Origin: Clostridium sp.
Lineage (GTDB): Bacteria > Bacillota_I > Bacilli_A > RF39 > UBA660
Assembly: GCA_022010095.1 (NCBI GenBank)
Contig: CP091739.1
Coordinates: 682,001 to 746,000 of the forward strand
Direction of reading: 5' to 3'
DNA length: 64,000 nucleotides
Made by a program: the position numbers and the translations under genes. The notes under the pieces were generated by a model, which had not been told where the DNA came from, made no database searches, and worked only from the letters and a program-made list of their open reading frames with translations. Shown here in pieces: positions 43,959 through 53,850 of this stretch. Numbering within the stretch: the first letter of the stretch is position 1; the number at the start of each line of letters is the position of its first letter.

Positions 43959-44649
43959 CTATTTAGGACAACTAGTAAGACTTAATGGTATTTTATATGT
44001 AATAGTTTTATCATCTTTACTAGCCTGTATTTCTATATATAAATCATTACTACTAAATGTTTTACAGCTAGATTCAAAATTATCAATCGCAAATTCTATT
44101 TCATTTAAATATTCATCTAATGTTATTGAACTTTTACTTTCACTTTTATACTCTTCTATTTTACGAGTAACATCATTATGACTTTCATATAAAGTACTAC
44201 TTATTGAATCATATAAAGTATTATCTTCTTTACCACAATATTTAACATTAGAAATATATATAGAAGATTTATCTTTATTATAAGATATACTTCCTTTAAT
44301 AGTAAAATTATCACATGTAGTTGTTAAAGTTTTTAAATACAAAATCTTCATTATGAGTAAATATTAAAACAAATAAAACAACAAATAATACCACAATGAT
44401 ACCAATTATATAATAAGAAGTTTTAATCTTTTTCTTACTAGTTTCTCCATCAAGTAAATCATTAATATCAATATTAAAAGTCTTTACTCATTTGTTTAAG
44501 TATAGAAATATCAGGTATATTTTTTTACCATTTTCCCATTTACTAACAGCTTGATAAGTAACATTATATTTATTTGCTAAATCTGCTTGTGTTAAATTAT
44601 TACGAACTCTTATATCTTTTATAATTTTACCTATTTTTTCTTGATCCAT
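43959..44649 (-). CDS. XRE-family regulator with transmembrane anchor
   Basis: N-terminal Cro/CI HTH (IGKIIKDIRVRNNLTQADLA, YQAVSKWENGKNIPDI) is followed by a linker, one transmembrane segment (YYIIGIIVVLFVVLFVLIF) and an external domain of about 130 residues (FTIKGSISYNKDKSSIYISN) with cysteines near its ends (TTTCDN, LTSCPK). ATG 44649 with GAGGAG nearby. Breaks at 44520, 44480, 44345. A one-component membrane-tethered regulator is the likely role. Confidence 0.8.
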
Positions 44650-44665
44650 ATTTACTCCTCTAAAA

Positions 44666-44708
44666 ACATTATATCATATTTAAAAAAAGAAATACCAAAG
44701 TATTTCCT
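44666..44708 (-). promoter_or_regulatory. terminator of the J-domain gene followed by XRE promoter
   Basis: GAAATAC/GTATTTC hairpin with four-base loop (44689-44706) and T-run, immediately followed by TGATATAAT (-10 at 44668-44673), 19 bp before the XRE start codon. Confidence 0.65.
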
Positions 44709-44754
44709 TAAATTGAATTAATTTTTCAATAATTTTTTTACCTTTTATTTTTTT

Positions 44755-46380
44755 CTTTTTGTATTTTTCTTAGTATAAGGTCTAAACATACTTTGTACTT
44801 TATATGCTACTTTACTCTTAACTTCGAATTGTTCACTATAATCATATCCTTTATGGTCAGTTGCTCCAGTTAAATAGAAATCATTAATTGCACCATCACA
44901 AGCATCATAATTACAAACTAAATCATAACCATTATATTGATATAATACATTATCAATAGTTTCCCCATCACTTGTATATCTAAATACAGGAGTACCATAA
45001 TTAATAATATCATTTAATGAAATTAATGTACTATTTTTTTCTTTACTTCTTCTTTACTCTCTAAAGAAACATTACCATTTCCATCAGTACTTAAAAAAAT
45101 TCATCATCTTCATTCTTTAATACAAATGGATTATATAATTCATCTATTTCTTCATTAGGTATTTTTAACATAAATACTAAATCCTTTATTATTTAACATA
45201 GAAAGTATCATTTTTATCAGTATTTTTTTATCACTAAATGTAATATTTTTCTAATATTGAAACATCTTCTATACTATATTTTCCTTTATATGCTTTTAGA
45301 CAATATTTCAGTACATATAGACATAATAGAATAAACATAATCAAGACGTGCTTTATCTTTACTTGATTTTTAAACGAGAAGAGACTAAGAAAGATTTCCA
45401 ATTTAAATATGTTTGAAGTTTATTTATAGCTCTTTTCCTTATCATCAAATTGATAAATTAAATCTAATACTTTTTTTACTAACAACATCAAAATTACCTT
45501 TATAAACACTATCATTTAATTTACATAATAATCTACTTTTTTTCACATTCTTTATCTTCATAAGTACCAGGCAACTTATCAATAAGTCTTTTTTTATATC
45601 TAAATAATCATAACTAATACTTACATAATAATCATGTTTTTCTTTTACAAAATCTCTAAAATCTTCTAATATTCCTCTTTCTTCATAATCAAATAAATTA
45701 TAATTATGAAATAAGTATTTCATACCATCAATTCTATTATCTAAATATGGTGATGTTGTAACACTATCTCCCATATTAAAATATGTATATATAGTACCAT
45801 TTATTTTTACTATCAATATATGATTCATAAGATTTATCAAGTTCACTTAATTCTGTCATAAATTCATCAGTATTACAATCATATCTTAATGAAAAAAATC
45901 AAATTTTTTTAGGAATACCATTTTTGTCTTCTAAAACCTATTTCATAATTTTTTTATAACATATTCTTAATAATGCATAGAAATTTTCAACAGCACTATC
46001 TAATTCAATAACATCTTTACAATCTTCAATAGCTACATTTCTAGTATAAATTTTTTTCTACTTTTTTTGTCTTAATACTGTATCACTACATTCTTCAAAT
46101 ATACTTCTAATCTCATTTATAGCTTTAGCTTTCATAAAAAAAATAAATTCTTGATCTCTACTTTCAGTATCTTCTAAATATGATTTTTAATACTGAATAT
46201 GCTTCGTTAAATAGTGAACATTTTTCATTAAATTTTGCTATTGTTTTTTCATTTTCTGATGCATGCATATCTGGATGATTCATTTTCATAAGTTCTCTAT
46301 ATCTTCTAGTTAACTCTTCAAGTGTAAAAGAACCATTTATATTAATACCTAAAAATTAATTTAGCCTGTTTAGTTGTCAT
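44755..46380 (-). CDS. J-domain protein with long C-terminal region
   Basis: About 535 residues. The N-terminal 70 residues are a DnaJ-type J domain: FTLEELTRRYRELMKMNHPD carries the HPD motif, then NEKCSLFNEAYSVLKSYLED. The remainder is unrecognised: MKAKAINEIRSIFEECSDTV, YTYFNMGDSVTTSPYLDNR, EERGILEDFRDFVKEKHDYY and a C-terminal basic end (YTKKNTKRKK). No Gly/Phe or zinc-finger region, so it is not DnaJ itself but probably directs DnaK to specific clients. ATG 46380 follows AGGGGGT. About ten frame breaks. Confidence 0.75.
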
Positions 46381-46412
46381 ATATACCCCCTTATATTCCA
46401 AATAACGCACAT

Positions 46413-46441
46413 ATTATATCATATTTGATACACAAAGTCAA
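46413..46441 (-). promoter_or_regulatory. promoter of the J-domain gene with palindromic spacer
   Basis: TTGACT and TATAAT, 17-base spacer, extended -10. The spacer holds the dyad TATCA-AATA-TGATA; the same 17 bases, GTATCAAATATGATATA, recur in the promoter at 50772-50800. Confidence 0.75.
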
Positions 46442-46477
46442 CATTTGCCTTAAATTCTGCATATTTTCACAAATAAA

Positions 46478-46506
46478 ATAGTGTTAATCATGTAAATCAA
46501 CACTAT
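46478..46506 (-). terminator. terminator after the short secreted protein gene
   Basis: ATAGTGTT/AACACTAT stem around a 13-base loop, followed by TTTTATTT on the minus strand. Confidence 0.7.
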
Positions 46507-46512
46507 GTTAAG

Positions 46513-46964
46513 TTAGCCTAATCGGAAAGCTGGCGCCACGCCGCTCATATAACTAGCATCATTGCTACACCAAGCTCCGTAGTCGTCAACACCTAAGAAA
46601 CTGTAAGTAGTATTAGAACGAGCCGCGCGAAACCACCAAAACGAAGCACTAGTTCCGTTTTTCTTTATTGCTCCACTTTTATTACTTGTAGTAACCTCCT
46701 GTGCTGTATAATAATCTAATTGTCTTGTTAAATCTTTTGCTGTATCATAACTATTAGAAAAAAATTAGTATATATTTCTTTTTAGTGCTAATAAATATAA
46801 TTTATCAGTATATGTGAGTTTCAGTGTTCCTGCTTCCACTACTACATCTTTTGCATTATCATTTCCTTTTACAGTAGTATTAAAATATGCATAAGAAAGT
46901 CCTGTCGTAAGAAGCAACAACAATACAAGAGCTGTTCCAATTAAAAATTTTTCTTATCTTTCAT
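46513..46964 (-). CDS. short secreted protein with TasA-like start and DUF6273-like tail
   Basis: About 150 residues. A signal peptide ending LLLLTTGLSYAYFNTTVKG and the following VVVEAGTLKLTYTD resemble SipW-processed TasA/CalY proteins. It then jumps directly to YLLALKEIYTN, LTRQLDYYTAQ, SASFWWFRAARSNTTY and GVAPAFRLG, the same C-terminal domain as the BspA-like protein at 24.7 kb. The last 150 bp are strikingly G+C-rich for this genome. ATG 46964. Breaks at about 46945 and 46760. It may be a truncated or domain-swapped surface protein. Confidence 0.7.
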
Positions 46965-47023
46965 AATTATCTATCCTACTTTCATTAGTAATGTATAGCA
47001 TAAATTAACTCTCTCCTGCAAAC

Positions 47024-47054
47024 AAAAAAATGTTCGTATTTTTGCAATACGAAC
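47024..47054 (-). terminator. terminator after the lipoprotein gene at 47.1-47.6 kb
   Basis: Nine-base perfect stem GTTCGTATT/AATACGAAC with a T-run on the minus strand. Confidence 0.85.
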
Positions 47055-47081
47055 AAAATTCACACAAATTAATGATACAAT

Positions 47082-47572
47082 CTATCTTATCAAAGCTTTG
47101 CCTTTTTGATGATAAACTATACTATTAATATCACCATCGAATTTAAAATATTTATAACCAGTTGATACTGCATCTTCAACTGTATCAAAAGCACAACATA
47201 CAGCAGAACCATCATACGATACAGCATAAAATATCCATTTATCATTAACATCTTTATAACCATTTTCAATTAAATAATCTAAATAATCATAATTATCTGG
47301 TATATAAGCTAAATCATTAAGAACTACACTTTTTTGTTTAGTATCATTTTAAACTATAATATTTAGTTCTATCAAATTCATAATCTCCAACTTCTTCATT
47401 TACTTTTTCACTATTAAAATACTTTTTCTACTGTTACATCATCATCAATAGTGCATTCATATAAGTGAGAATGCCTAGCTGTCTCATCACATTTAACTTT
47501 TTTAGCACATCCACTTATATTAAAAGCAGTTATTAATGCTAATATAGAAGAAATAATACTTTTACTTTTCAT
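47082..47572 (-). CDS. hypothetical lipoprotein
   Basis: About 160 residues. Lipoprotein signal MKSKSIISSILALITAFNIS followed by the lipobox SGC, then an external domain with KVKCDETARHSHLYECTIDD and a C-terminal part (WIFYAVSYDGSAVCCAFDTV) that looks like a short beta domain. ATG 47572 with GAGGG. Two frame breaks (47425, 47350). Family not recognised. Confidence 0.65.
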
Positions 47573-47609
47573 GCTTCAATCCCTCTTAAAATCGAACATA
47601 TTATACCAC

Positions 47610-47639
47610 AAAAAAAGATTTTTAGTAAACTACTAAATC
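47610..47639 (-). terminator. terminator after the lipoprotein gene at 47.7-48.1 kb
   Basis: GATTTAGTA/TACTAAAAATC hairpin (one bulge) followed by seven Ts on the minus strand. Confidence 0.65.
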
Positions 47640-47683
47640 ATTTTTCTATTTTTATTATAAGCACCACTAAAAATCTACTCCAT

Positions 47684-48123
47684 CTATTTTTTTAAATAAT
47701 CATTTATACTCTTACCATCAGCTGTAAAATAAACATCATAGTTCTTGATATTCTTACGAATAGTATATGTTAAACTATTTAACATAAATAATCTCATTTC
47801 ATCATTATCTTTAAATTCAAAATTATTATTTTCATAATCATCACTTAACCCTTTAACAAAAGTAGAATTAGGTAAAAAATTAACATATAAAGTGTTTTTC
47901 GTTAGGTTCACTAGTTTCTAAATAAAAATTAAGACCTGTCCAAAAAGATATAGAACTAGCAATTTTTAGTAATATTTAATTCATTATCATATGCATATAT
48001 TATTTCTTTAATATTGTCTTTAGACTTAACACCATATATAGTAGCGTCTTTTTCTACTTCACCACATCCACCTAACATAAATAACATTATAAAACTAATT
48101 AAAATTAATAATACTTTTTTCAT
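47684..48123 (-). CDS. hypothetical lipoprotein
   Basis: About 145 residues. Signal MKKVLLILISFIMLFMLGG with lipobox GGC, then KDATIYGVKSKDNIKEIIYA and YVNFLPNSTFVKGLSDDYEN, ending GKSINDYLKK. The start at 48123 is chosen because GGTGA lies five bases upstream and the hydrophobic core follows directly; longer ATG starts give no signal peptide. Breaks at about 47965 and 47900. Family not recognised. Confidence 0.6.
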
Positions 48124-48164
48124 TACATTCACCATATACATATTATCACATTTTTTTAACATTT

Positions 48165-48188
48165 TAAAAAAACAGTTTTTCACTGTTT
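48165..48188 (-). terminator. terminator at the cotE stop
   Basis: AACAGT/ACTGTT hairpin with seven Ts on the minus strand; the stop codon forms part of the 5' arm. Confidence 0.75.
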
Positions 48189-48734
48189 ATTCACTAAATA
48201 ATTAGTATCTACACTTTTTATCTATTTCATTATTTATATCATTTTTCATCAACTATGATATCATAATCATCTTCACTATTTGAAACTGGAATTTTTTTAA
48301 TTTTTTCATCTCCTACTATCTCAATACCAAGTTCTTTTTGATATAGTATATTTAATAGTTTTTATCTTCATTACTAACATCTACACATGTTGGATTCTTA
48401 AGACTTCTTATTATAATTTCTGATTCATCATTAAGTTCAGCATTTTTCACGTACCTTTACTTTTAACTTTTTTTCTTCATAAAAACATTTTTCTTACTTA
48501 CAACATCTGTTTTAGTATTATTATCATAACTATACCAAATATTTATATCATAACTACCATTTATTTTTGATATAATCTTCATCCTTTTTTTCCTCTTAAG
48601 TTATGATTAATAACCCAACATCCAAGTACATTATTAATATCTTTATCAACAGTTATTTCATAATCATTTTTAAATACTTTCTTTCCTTTACCAATGATTG
48701 TTTTAGTAACAATCTCTTTATAATTATTAAACAT
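48187..48734 (-). CDS. cotE: CotE-like outer spore coat protein
   Basis: Morphogenetic spore-coat protein. After frame repair the whole N-terminal CotE domain is readable: YKEIVTKTIIGKGKKVFKND, NNVLGCWVINHNL, GSYDINIWYSYDNNTKTDVV, LNDESEIIIRSLKNPTCVDV and KELGIEIVGDEKI, closely matching the Bacillus pattern (WIINH, YDINVWYSYADNTKTEVV). The C-terminus is short and acidic (SNSEDDYDIIVDEND). About 180 residues. ATG 48734 with AGGAGG. Presence argues for sporulation; a sigma-E-type promoter was not identified. Confidence 0.85.
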
Positions 48735-48782
48735 GACATCCTCCTATAATAGAATATGCTAATAAACTAGATTTGATAAAAG

Positions 48783-48811
48783 AAAAAAAGAAACTACATT
48801 ACATAGTTTCT
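48783..48811 (-). terminator. terminator after the ABC exporter gene
   Basis: AGAAACTA/TAGTTTCT stem with seven Ts on the minus strand. Confidence 0.85.
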
Positions 48812-48825
48812 CATGAATTTAAAAG

Positions 48826-50579
48826 ATTCATTTTTTTATAGATTTTTTTATACATATTACATGTTTTTTTAGTAATTCATTATGTTTACCTGATGCTATT
48901 ACTTTTACCATTATCTACTACATGTATTATATCAGCATCCATTATAGTAGATAATCTATGAGCAACAATAACTACTGTATGATTTGATACTAAATTATCA
49001 ATAGTTCTTTTTATATAATCTTGACTATTGTTATCAAGTGCTGAAGTTGCTTCATCAAATAATATTATTTTACTATTTCTTGATAAAGTTCTAGCAATAG
49101 ATAATCTTTGTTTTTGACCACCTGATAGATTAACACCACCTTCTCCTAAAACTGTATCATAACCTTTAGGAAGGCTCATTATATAATCATCTAAGTATGC
49201 CATCTTACAATACTTTCGAATCTCATCTAAAGTAAGATTCTCATCTACAATAAGGAAGTTCTCTTTTATACTTCTATTAAATATAAATGGTTCTTGTCTT
49301 ATTATAGATATATTTTTTTCTAAGTTCACTTTCTTTTTAAATCTTTAATGTTAACATTATCAATAAATATCTTTCCACTATTCACATCAAATATTCTAGT
49401 TAGTAAGTTGAATAATGTACTTTTTACCTTGACCCGAAGCACCTACTATTGCTACTTTTTTTCTTTTGGCTTAATTGTTAAATTAAATCCATTTAAAGTA
49501 TTTTTCTTCATCTGGATATGCAAAAGATACATTTTTTTAAATTCAATAACACCTTTAACATTTTTCTAATTTTTTTATCTCCAAACTTTTTCATCTTCAA
49601 AAAGTCTATTTTTCTAAAAATATCATTAACTCTTGAAACAGATACTTTTTACTTTTTTTGATATGTTTGAGTTAATTCATTAATATCTTCTATTAAATAA
49701 GTAAATCTATAAATGTAATATGTCATAGAAACTAAAAAAATGATAATGAAATTTGTTTATAATATAACAATACTATGCTTGTAGCTATAACACCACATTC
49801 AAGAACTGATTTTTAAAAAAAACCTGTACCTATATCAAAATTCTTCTTAGTATCAATTTCATATGCTGACTTATTAAATATTCTTTTTACAATTTCAATT
49901 GCATTATTAACTAAATTATTCTTAACACCTAATGTTTTTAATCTCTCTTATACCTCTAATTGATTCATTAGTTAAAGATATAAACTTATCTTGTTCCTTT
50001 TTTTCTATCTTTATGTATTTTTTTCTAATATTGGATTATACTTCTTTATTATTAAATATAATATAATTATACAAACTATTATTTCTAAACCAATTATCCA
50101 AGAATTTATAAATATATATACTAGTAAAACCATTGATGTAACAAATACTGTTACCATATTTAATAATCTTAAAAAAATACAAAAACTTAATGTATTAGCA
50201 TCATTCGTTATACGGTTAATTATCTCACCAGAAGACATTTTTTCAAATGCTACTGCTGGTAGATTAAGAGCTTTTTGATATGTATAAAACTCTAATTTTC
50301 TTGTAAGTACACTTTCTAATTTTGATAATATTGATTTAGCTTTTAAATAAAGTATACCATCTGTAGTAATCTCTAATAAAAAATATATACCAATATATAT
50401 AAGTGCATATTTAATATTCATTTCTGTAATACACTCAATACTTTTTACCATTTAAATAACCAGTAAATATCTCACAAAAAAACCACATATAACAACTATT
50501 ACACTTGCTAAGATAAGTTTACCCTTTTTCATCTTTCATTAACTTAATTAGAGGCTTAAATTCTTTTTAAATCTTTCAT
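48826..50579 (-). CDS. ABC exporter, fused permease and ATPase
   Basis: Homodimer-type exporter of about 570 residues. The membrane half has KLILASVIVVICGFF and further segments, with FEKMSSGEIINRITNDANTL, the coupling-helix region of type IV exporters. The ATPase has a Walker A region (VGASGQGKSTLFNLLT, frame broken), NISIIRQEPFIFNRSIKENF (Q-loop), LGEGGVNLSGGQKQRLSIAR (signature), ILFDEATSALD (Walker B) and VAHRLST (H-loop). No N-terminal C39 peptidase. ATG 50579 with GGAGGT, 12 bp after the terminator of a 31-codon peptide gene, which may be its cargo (inference). Breaks at several A-runs. Confidence 0.9.
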
Positions 50580-50590
50580 TTCTTACCTCC

Positions 50591-50620
50591 AAAAAAAGAC
50601 TACTCATGATAAGAGTAGCC
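50591..50620 (-). terminator. terminator between peptide gene and ABC exporter
   Basis: GGCTACTC/GAGTAGTC stem and seven Ts, between the peptide stop (50642) and the exporter RBS. Exporter expression would need read-through, giving excess peptide mRNA. Confidence 0.85.
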
Positions 50621-50641
50621 ATATTAATTAATTATTAAACG

Positions 50642-50737
50642 TTATAAAGTTTGTGGAAAACATTGAAGATTCCCACTTCCTTTATCAAAACTCTTATCAT
50701 TAAAAACATATAAATTCAAATTTAAAAAAATCTTCAT
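50642..50737 (-). CDS. 31-residue peptide gene upstream of the ABC exporter
   Basis: Intact 32-codon ORF, unlike most genes here. AAAGGAG lies eight bases before ATG 50737, and a near-consensus promoter lies 35 bp upstream. The product has a hydrophobic start (MKIFLNLNLYVF), a central NDKSFDKGSGN and a C-terminal LQCFPQTL with a single cysteine. Own terminator at 50591-50620, then the exporter. The layout suits an exported signalling or antimicrobial peptide, but no family motif (double-glycine leader, AgrD) is clear and no modification enzyme is adjacent. The frame depends on a T-run of seven being correct. Confidence 0.6.
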   Translation of the reverse strand: MKIFLNLNLYVFNDKSFDKGSGNLQCFPQTL

Positions 50738-50771
50738 TTCTTCCACTCCTTTCTCTTTAAATTCATTTTAA

Positions 50772-50800
50772 AATATATCATATTTGATACCGAGTGTCAA
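50772..50800 (-). promoter_or_regulatory. promoter of the peptide gene with palindromic spacer
   Basis: TTGACA and TATATT, 17-base spacer with TG at the extended -10 position. Contains the dyad TATCA-AATA-TGATA shared with the J-domain gene promoter. Confidence 0.8.
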
Positions 50801-50851
50801 TAAAGCATTTAAAAACTAGTTATTTCAATAAAACTGGTCTTTATTTATTAA

Positions 50852-51022
50852 TTTATTTTTTTAATTCATAATAATCATTACAAGTCATATTAAGAGTATT
50901 TAGATTTAAATTAAGAGTAGTTTTTTTCCACCATTTATTAAACTCAACTTTATCTATTTCATTATTTTTTTAATATTATAAGTATTTTTAAAAAAACATG
51001 GACTACATCATCCATGTTTTTA
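50852..51022 (-). other. possible short ORF remnant and bidirectional terminator
   Basis: On the minus strand an open stretch reads NEIDKVEFNKWWKK then LNTLNMTCNDYYELKK and stops, without a credible start or RBS; it may be a decayed small gene. Beside it, at 50990-51020, an inverted repeat of at least 12 bp (AACATGGA/TCCATGTT core) with T-runs on both strands is a good bidirectional terminator. Confidence 0.4.
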
Positions 51023-51036
51023 ATTTTGTCTATTAT

Positions 51037-51190
51037 TTAATTAATTATTTTTTTAACTTTAATAACAGTTATTAATGCTAATAAACTAACAATAAATAAT
51101 ATAATTGAAACGATTACCTTCACTACTAGCAGTAACATAAAGCTTAATCTTAACAGTAACTTTACTATCATGAGCAAATCTTACTGTCAT
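51037..51190 (-). CDS. small membrane protein, frameshifted
   Basis: About 53 residues: MTVRFAHDSKVTVKIKLYVT, then after one break a transmembrane helix (VIVSIILFIVSLLALITVI) and a basic end KVKKIIN. A TTGACA with a TATAGT 16 bases on lies at about 51255-51285 on the minus strand and would drive it. RBS is weak. Family not recognised; lies between the peptide/ABC unit and the divergent germination operon. Confidence 0.4.
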
Positions 51191-51330
51191 ATTTCCAAAA
51201 GCCTTCCTATAATCTAATTTTTTTAAAGAAAAAAATATTGCTTAAAAATACTATAATAAAAATATAATTTATGTCAAACTATTTTTGACTAAAAAGTATA
51301 AAATTCAAAATATAAACTCATAATATAAAT

Positions 51331-52743
51331 ATGATAAATATTGATAGATTCTATAAAATGAAAAGAATATGCCCCTGATCTTCAAATAAAGGAAGTTTCT
51401 TTTTGGTATATCAAAATTATATATAATAAATATACAAACAGTATCTTCTTCAGAACTTACTAATCATTTTTATATTAGATTATTTATCTAAAAAGAAGTC
51501 TTATCAAAAAAATGAACTAATCTCTAATCTTAAAAAAATGATATACAATATCATATACCATCTATAAGTTTTATAGAAATAAAAGAGAATGATATAACAG
51601 AATATTTATATAATGGATTTACTATATTAATATATAAAAATGAAGCTATAGCATTTGAAACAAAGGCGAGTCTTGATAGAGGTGTTAACGAACCATCAAG
51701 TGAACCTACTATAAAAGGTCCTAAAGATTCATTTAATGAAAACTATAATACAAATATAGGACTTGTAAGAAAAAGATTAAAAAAACAGATTCACTTCATA
51801 TAAAAAGAACTTACTCTTGGTACTAAAACAAAAACTAAAGTAAGTATTCTTTATTTAGATGACATAGTTGATAAAGAATTATTAGATGAAACAATAACTA
51901 AAATAGAAAGTATTAAATCAGATAAAATATTAGATACATATTATATAAAAAGTCTTATATCTAATGAAAATAAATCTACATTTCCATCAATAAAGTCAAC
52001 TGAAAAAAACCAGATACAATAAGTAAAAAGTTTAACAGAAGGAAAAAAATATGTATTATATCTGAAAATTCATGTAATGCTTTAATAATACCCACATTCT
52101 TTATAGATTATTTTTTTATAATGATGAAGATAATTATCAAAAAAATATATATATTAAATTTGTTAAAATTATTAGAATAATAGCACTCTTTATAACTATT
52201 TTTTTATGCCAGCTATATATCTTGCGATTATTACATATGACCAACAAATATTACCAACAAGTTTACTTATAAATTTCTCTCTTCAAAGAGCTAGTGTTCC
52301 TTTTCCAGCACTTATTGAAGCATTTATCTTAATGTTTACTTTTGAACTATTATATGAAGGAGATGCATTAACGCCATCATCAAGAGGTACTTCTCTTTCA
52401 ATACTTGGTGCTTTATTACTCGGAGATGCTGCTGTTAATGCTGGTGTTGTATCCCCTATAATGGTAATAATAGTCGCTGTTACTGCAATTAGTTCTATAT
52501 TCTTTGTTTATTATGACTTTCAATCATTCATAAGATATTATAGATATTCACTTATGTTTTTTTAGCATCTTTCTTAGGTATAGTTGGAGTATTATTTGGA
52601 TTCATATTTATAATAACTAACCTATGTAGTATTAAATCATTTGGTAAACCATTTATGATACCTATAAGTCCTAAATTAAATATAAAAAAAGTAAAAAAAA
52701 GAAATTAATAAAACGAGGACTAATGATACAAAAATACAAATAA
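51331..52743 (+). CDS. gerAA: spore germination receptor subunit A (GerA/KA family)
   Basis: Inner-membrane germinant-receptor subunit. After frame repair: YNGFTILIYKNEAIAFETKA, DRGVNEPSSEPTIKGPKDSF (family hallmark), NENYNTNIGLVRKRL, KSLTEGKICIISENS, then membrane region IFMPAIYLAIITYDQQILPT, FPALIEAFILMFTFELLYEG and LGALLLGDAAVNAGVVSPIM. About 465 residues. Start at ATG 51331 is tentative, as no clear RBS is seen. Stop TAA at 52743 sits at the RBS of the next gene. Around ten frame breaks before 52200. Confidence 0.9.
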
Positions 52744-52752
52744 GGAGACTCT

Positions 52753-53850
52753 ATGAAAAAAAGATAATACTATTATTTATACTTTTTACTTTTTAACTGG
52801 ATGTAAAGACTATACTGAAATAAATGACCTTGGAATAATAAGTGGAATGATAATAGATTATAACAAAAAAATAAATATGAAATAACAACAGAAATAATTA
52901 CAAATGATAAAAGAAAGTAAAGTAGAAATACTTAGTACAACTAGTACATCAATAGATGAAGCAATAAAAGAACTATCTAAACTCACTAATAAAAAAGTAT
53001 TCATACCACACTTAAAAGTATTAATAATAACAGATAACATATTAAAAGAAGATATAGATTATTATGATTACTTTCTTCGTAATTCAAAAGTCATCAATGA
53101 ACTTCTATGTTTATTATATAGATTCAAAAAAATAAAAAGATAAAATATTTAAAAATAAATGATAAAAAAATGATAAAAAAATGCTTTTACATATAGAAAA
53201 AGATGTTAGAGTTTAATAAACAAATATTTTTCATCAACTACACCTCTTACATTTATAGATTTAGTATATAAGAAATTAGAACCAGGTATAGATATAATAT
53301 ATCCTGCAATAGAAATAAAAAAAATAATAATGATAAAGATATACTATACTTATCTAATCAAATAAGTTATAAAAAAATGATAAATTAATAACATTTGCAG
53401 AAGACGAATCTATCACATATAATATACTCACTAATTCAATAGATAAAAAGTTCAGTAACAATAGATTGTGATAAAGAATCATTTACACTTCAAATACAAA
53501 AATATATAAAAACTAAATATAAGTGGAATAATAATTTATTTAATATAAATACACATATAGACGCTAAAATAACTGATTATGAATGTAAATATGATTTAAA
53601 ATGATATAGATTCATTAAAGAAACTTGAAAAATTAAGTATAAACTATATCAATAATAAAATAAATAATTTAATAGATAAAACTAAAAAAAGATAATAATG
53701 ATATTCTTGGTATACAAAAATTATATTTATAAACATGATAAAAAAACTATAATAAAAAGAGATTTCAAACTTAACAATATCAAAAAAATATAAAAACAAT
53801 ATAGAATTTAACATTATATCAACAGGAGAAATAAGAAAAATGAGAGATAA
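52753..53850 (+). CDS. gerAC: Ger(x)C family germination lipoprotein
   Basis: Lipoprotein subunit of the receptor. Signal ending LLFILFTFLTGC (lipobox), then DYTEINDLGIISGMIID, the Ger(x)C N-terminal hallmark, ESKVEILSTTSTSIDEAIKE, LTNKKVFIPHLKVLIITDNI and a C-terminal FKLNNIKKYKNNIEFNIIST. About 360 residues. ATG 52753 with AAGGAG. Many frame breaks between 52780 and 53800. Its end overlaps the start of the permease gene. Confidence 0.85.
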
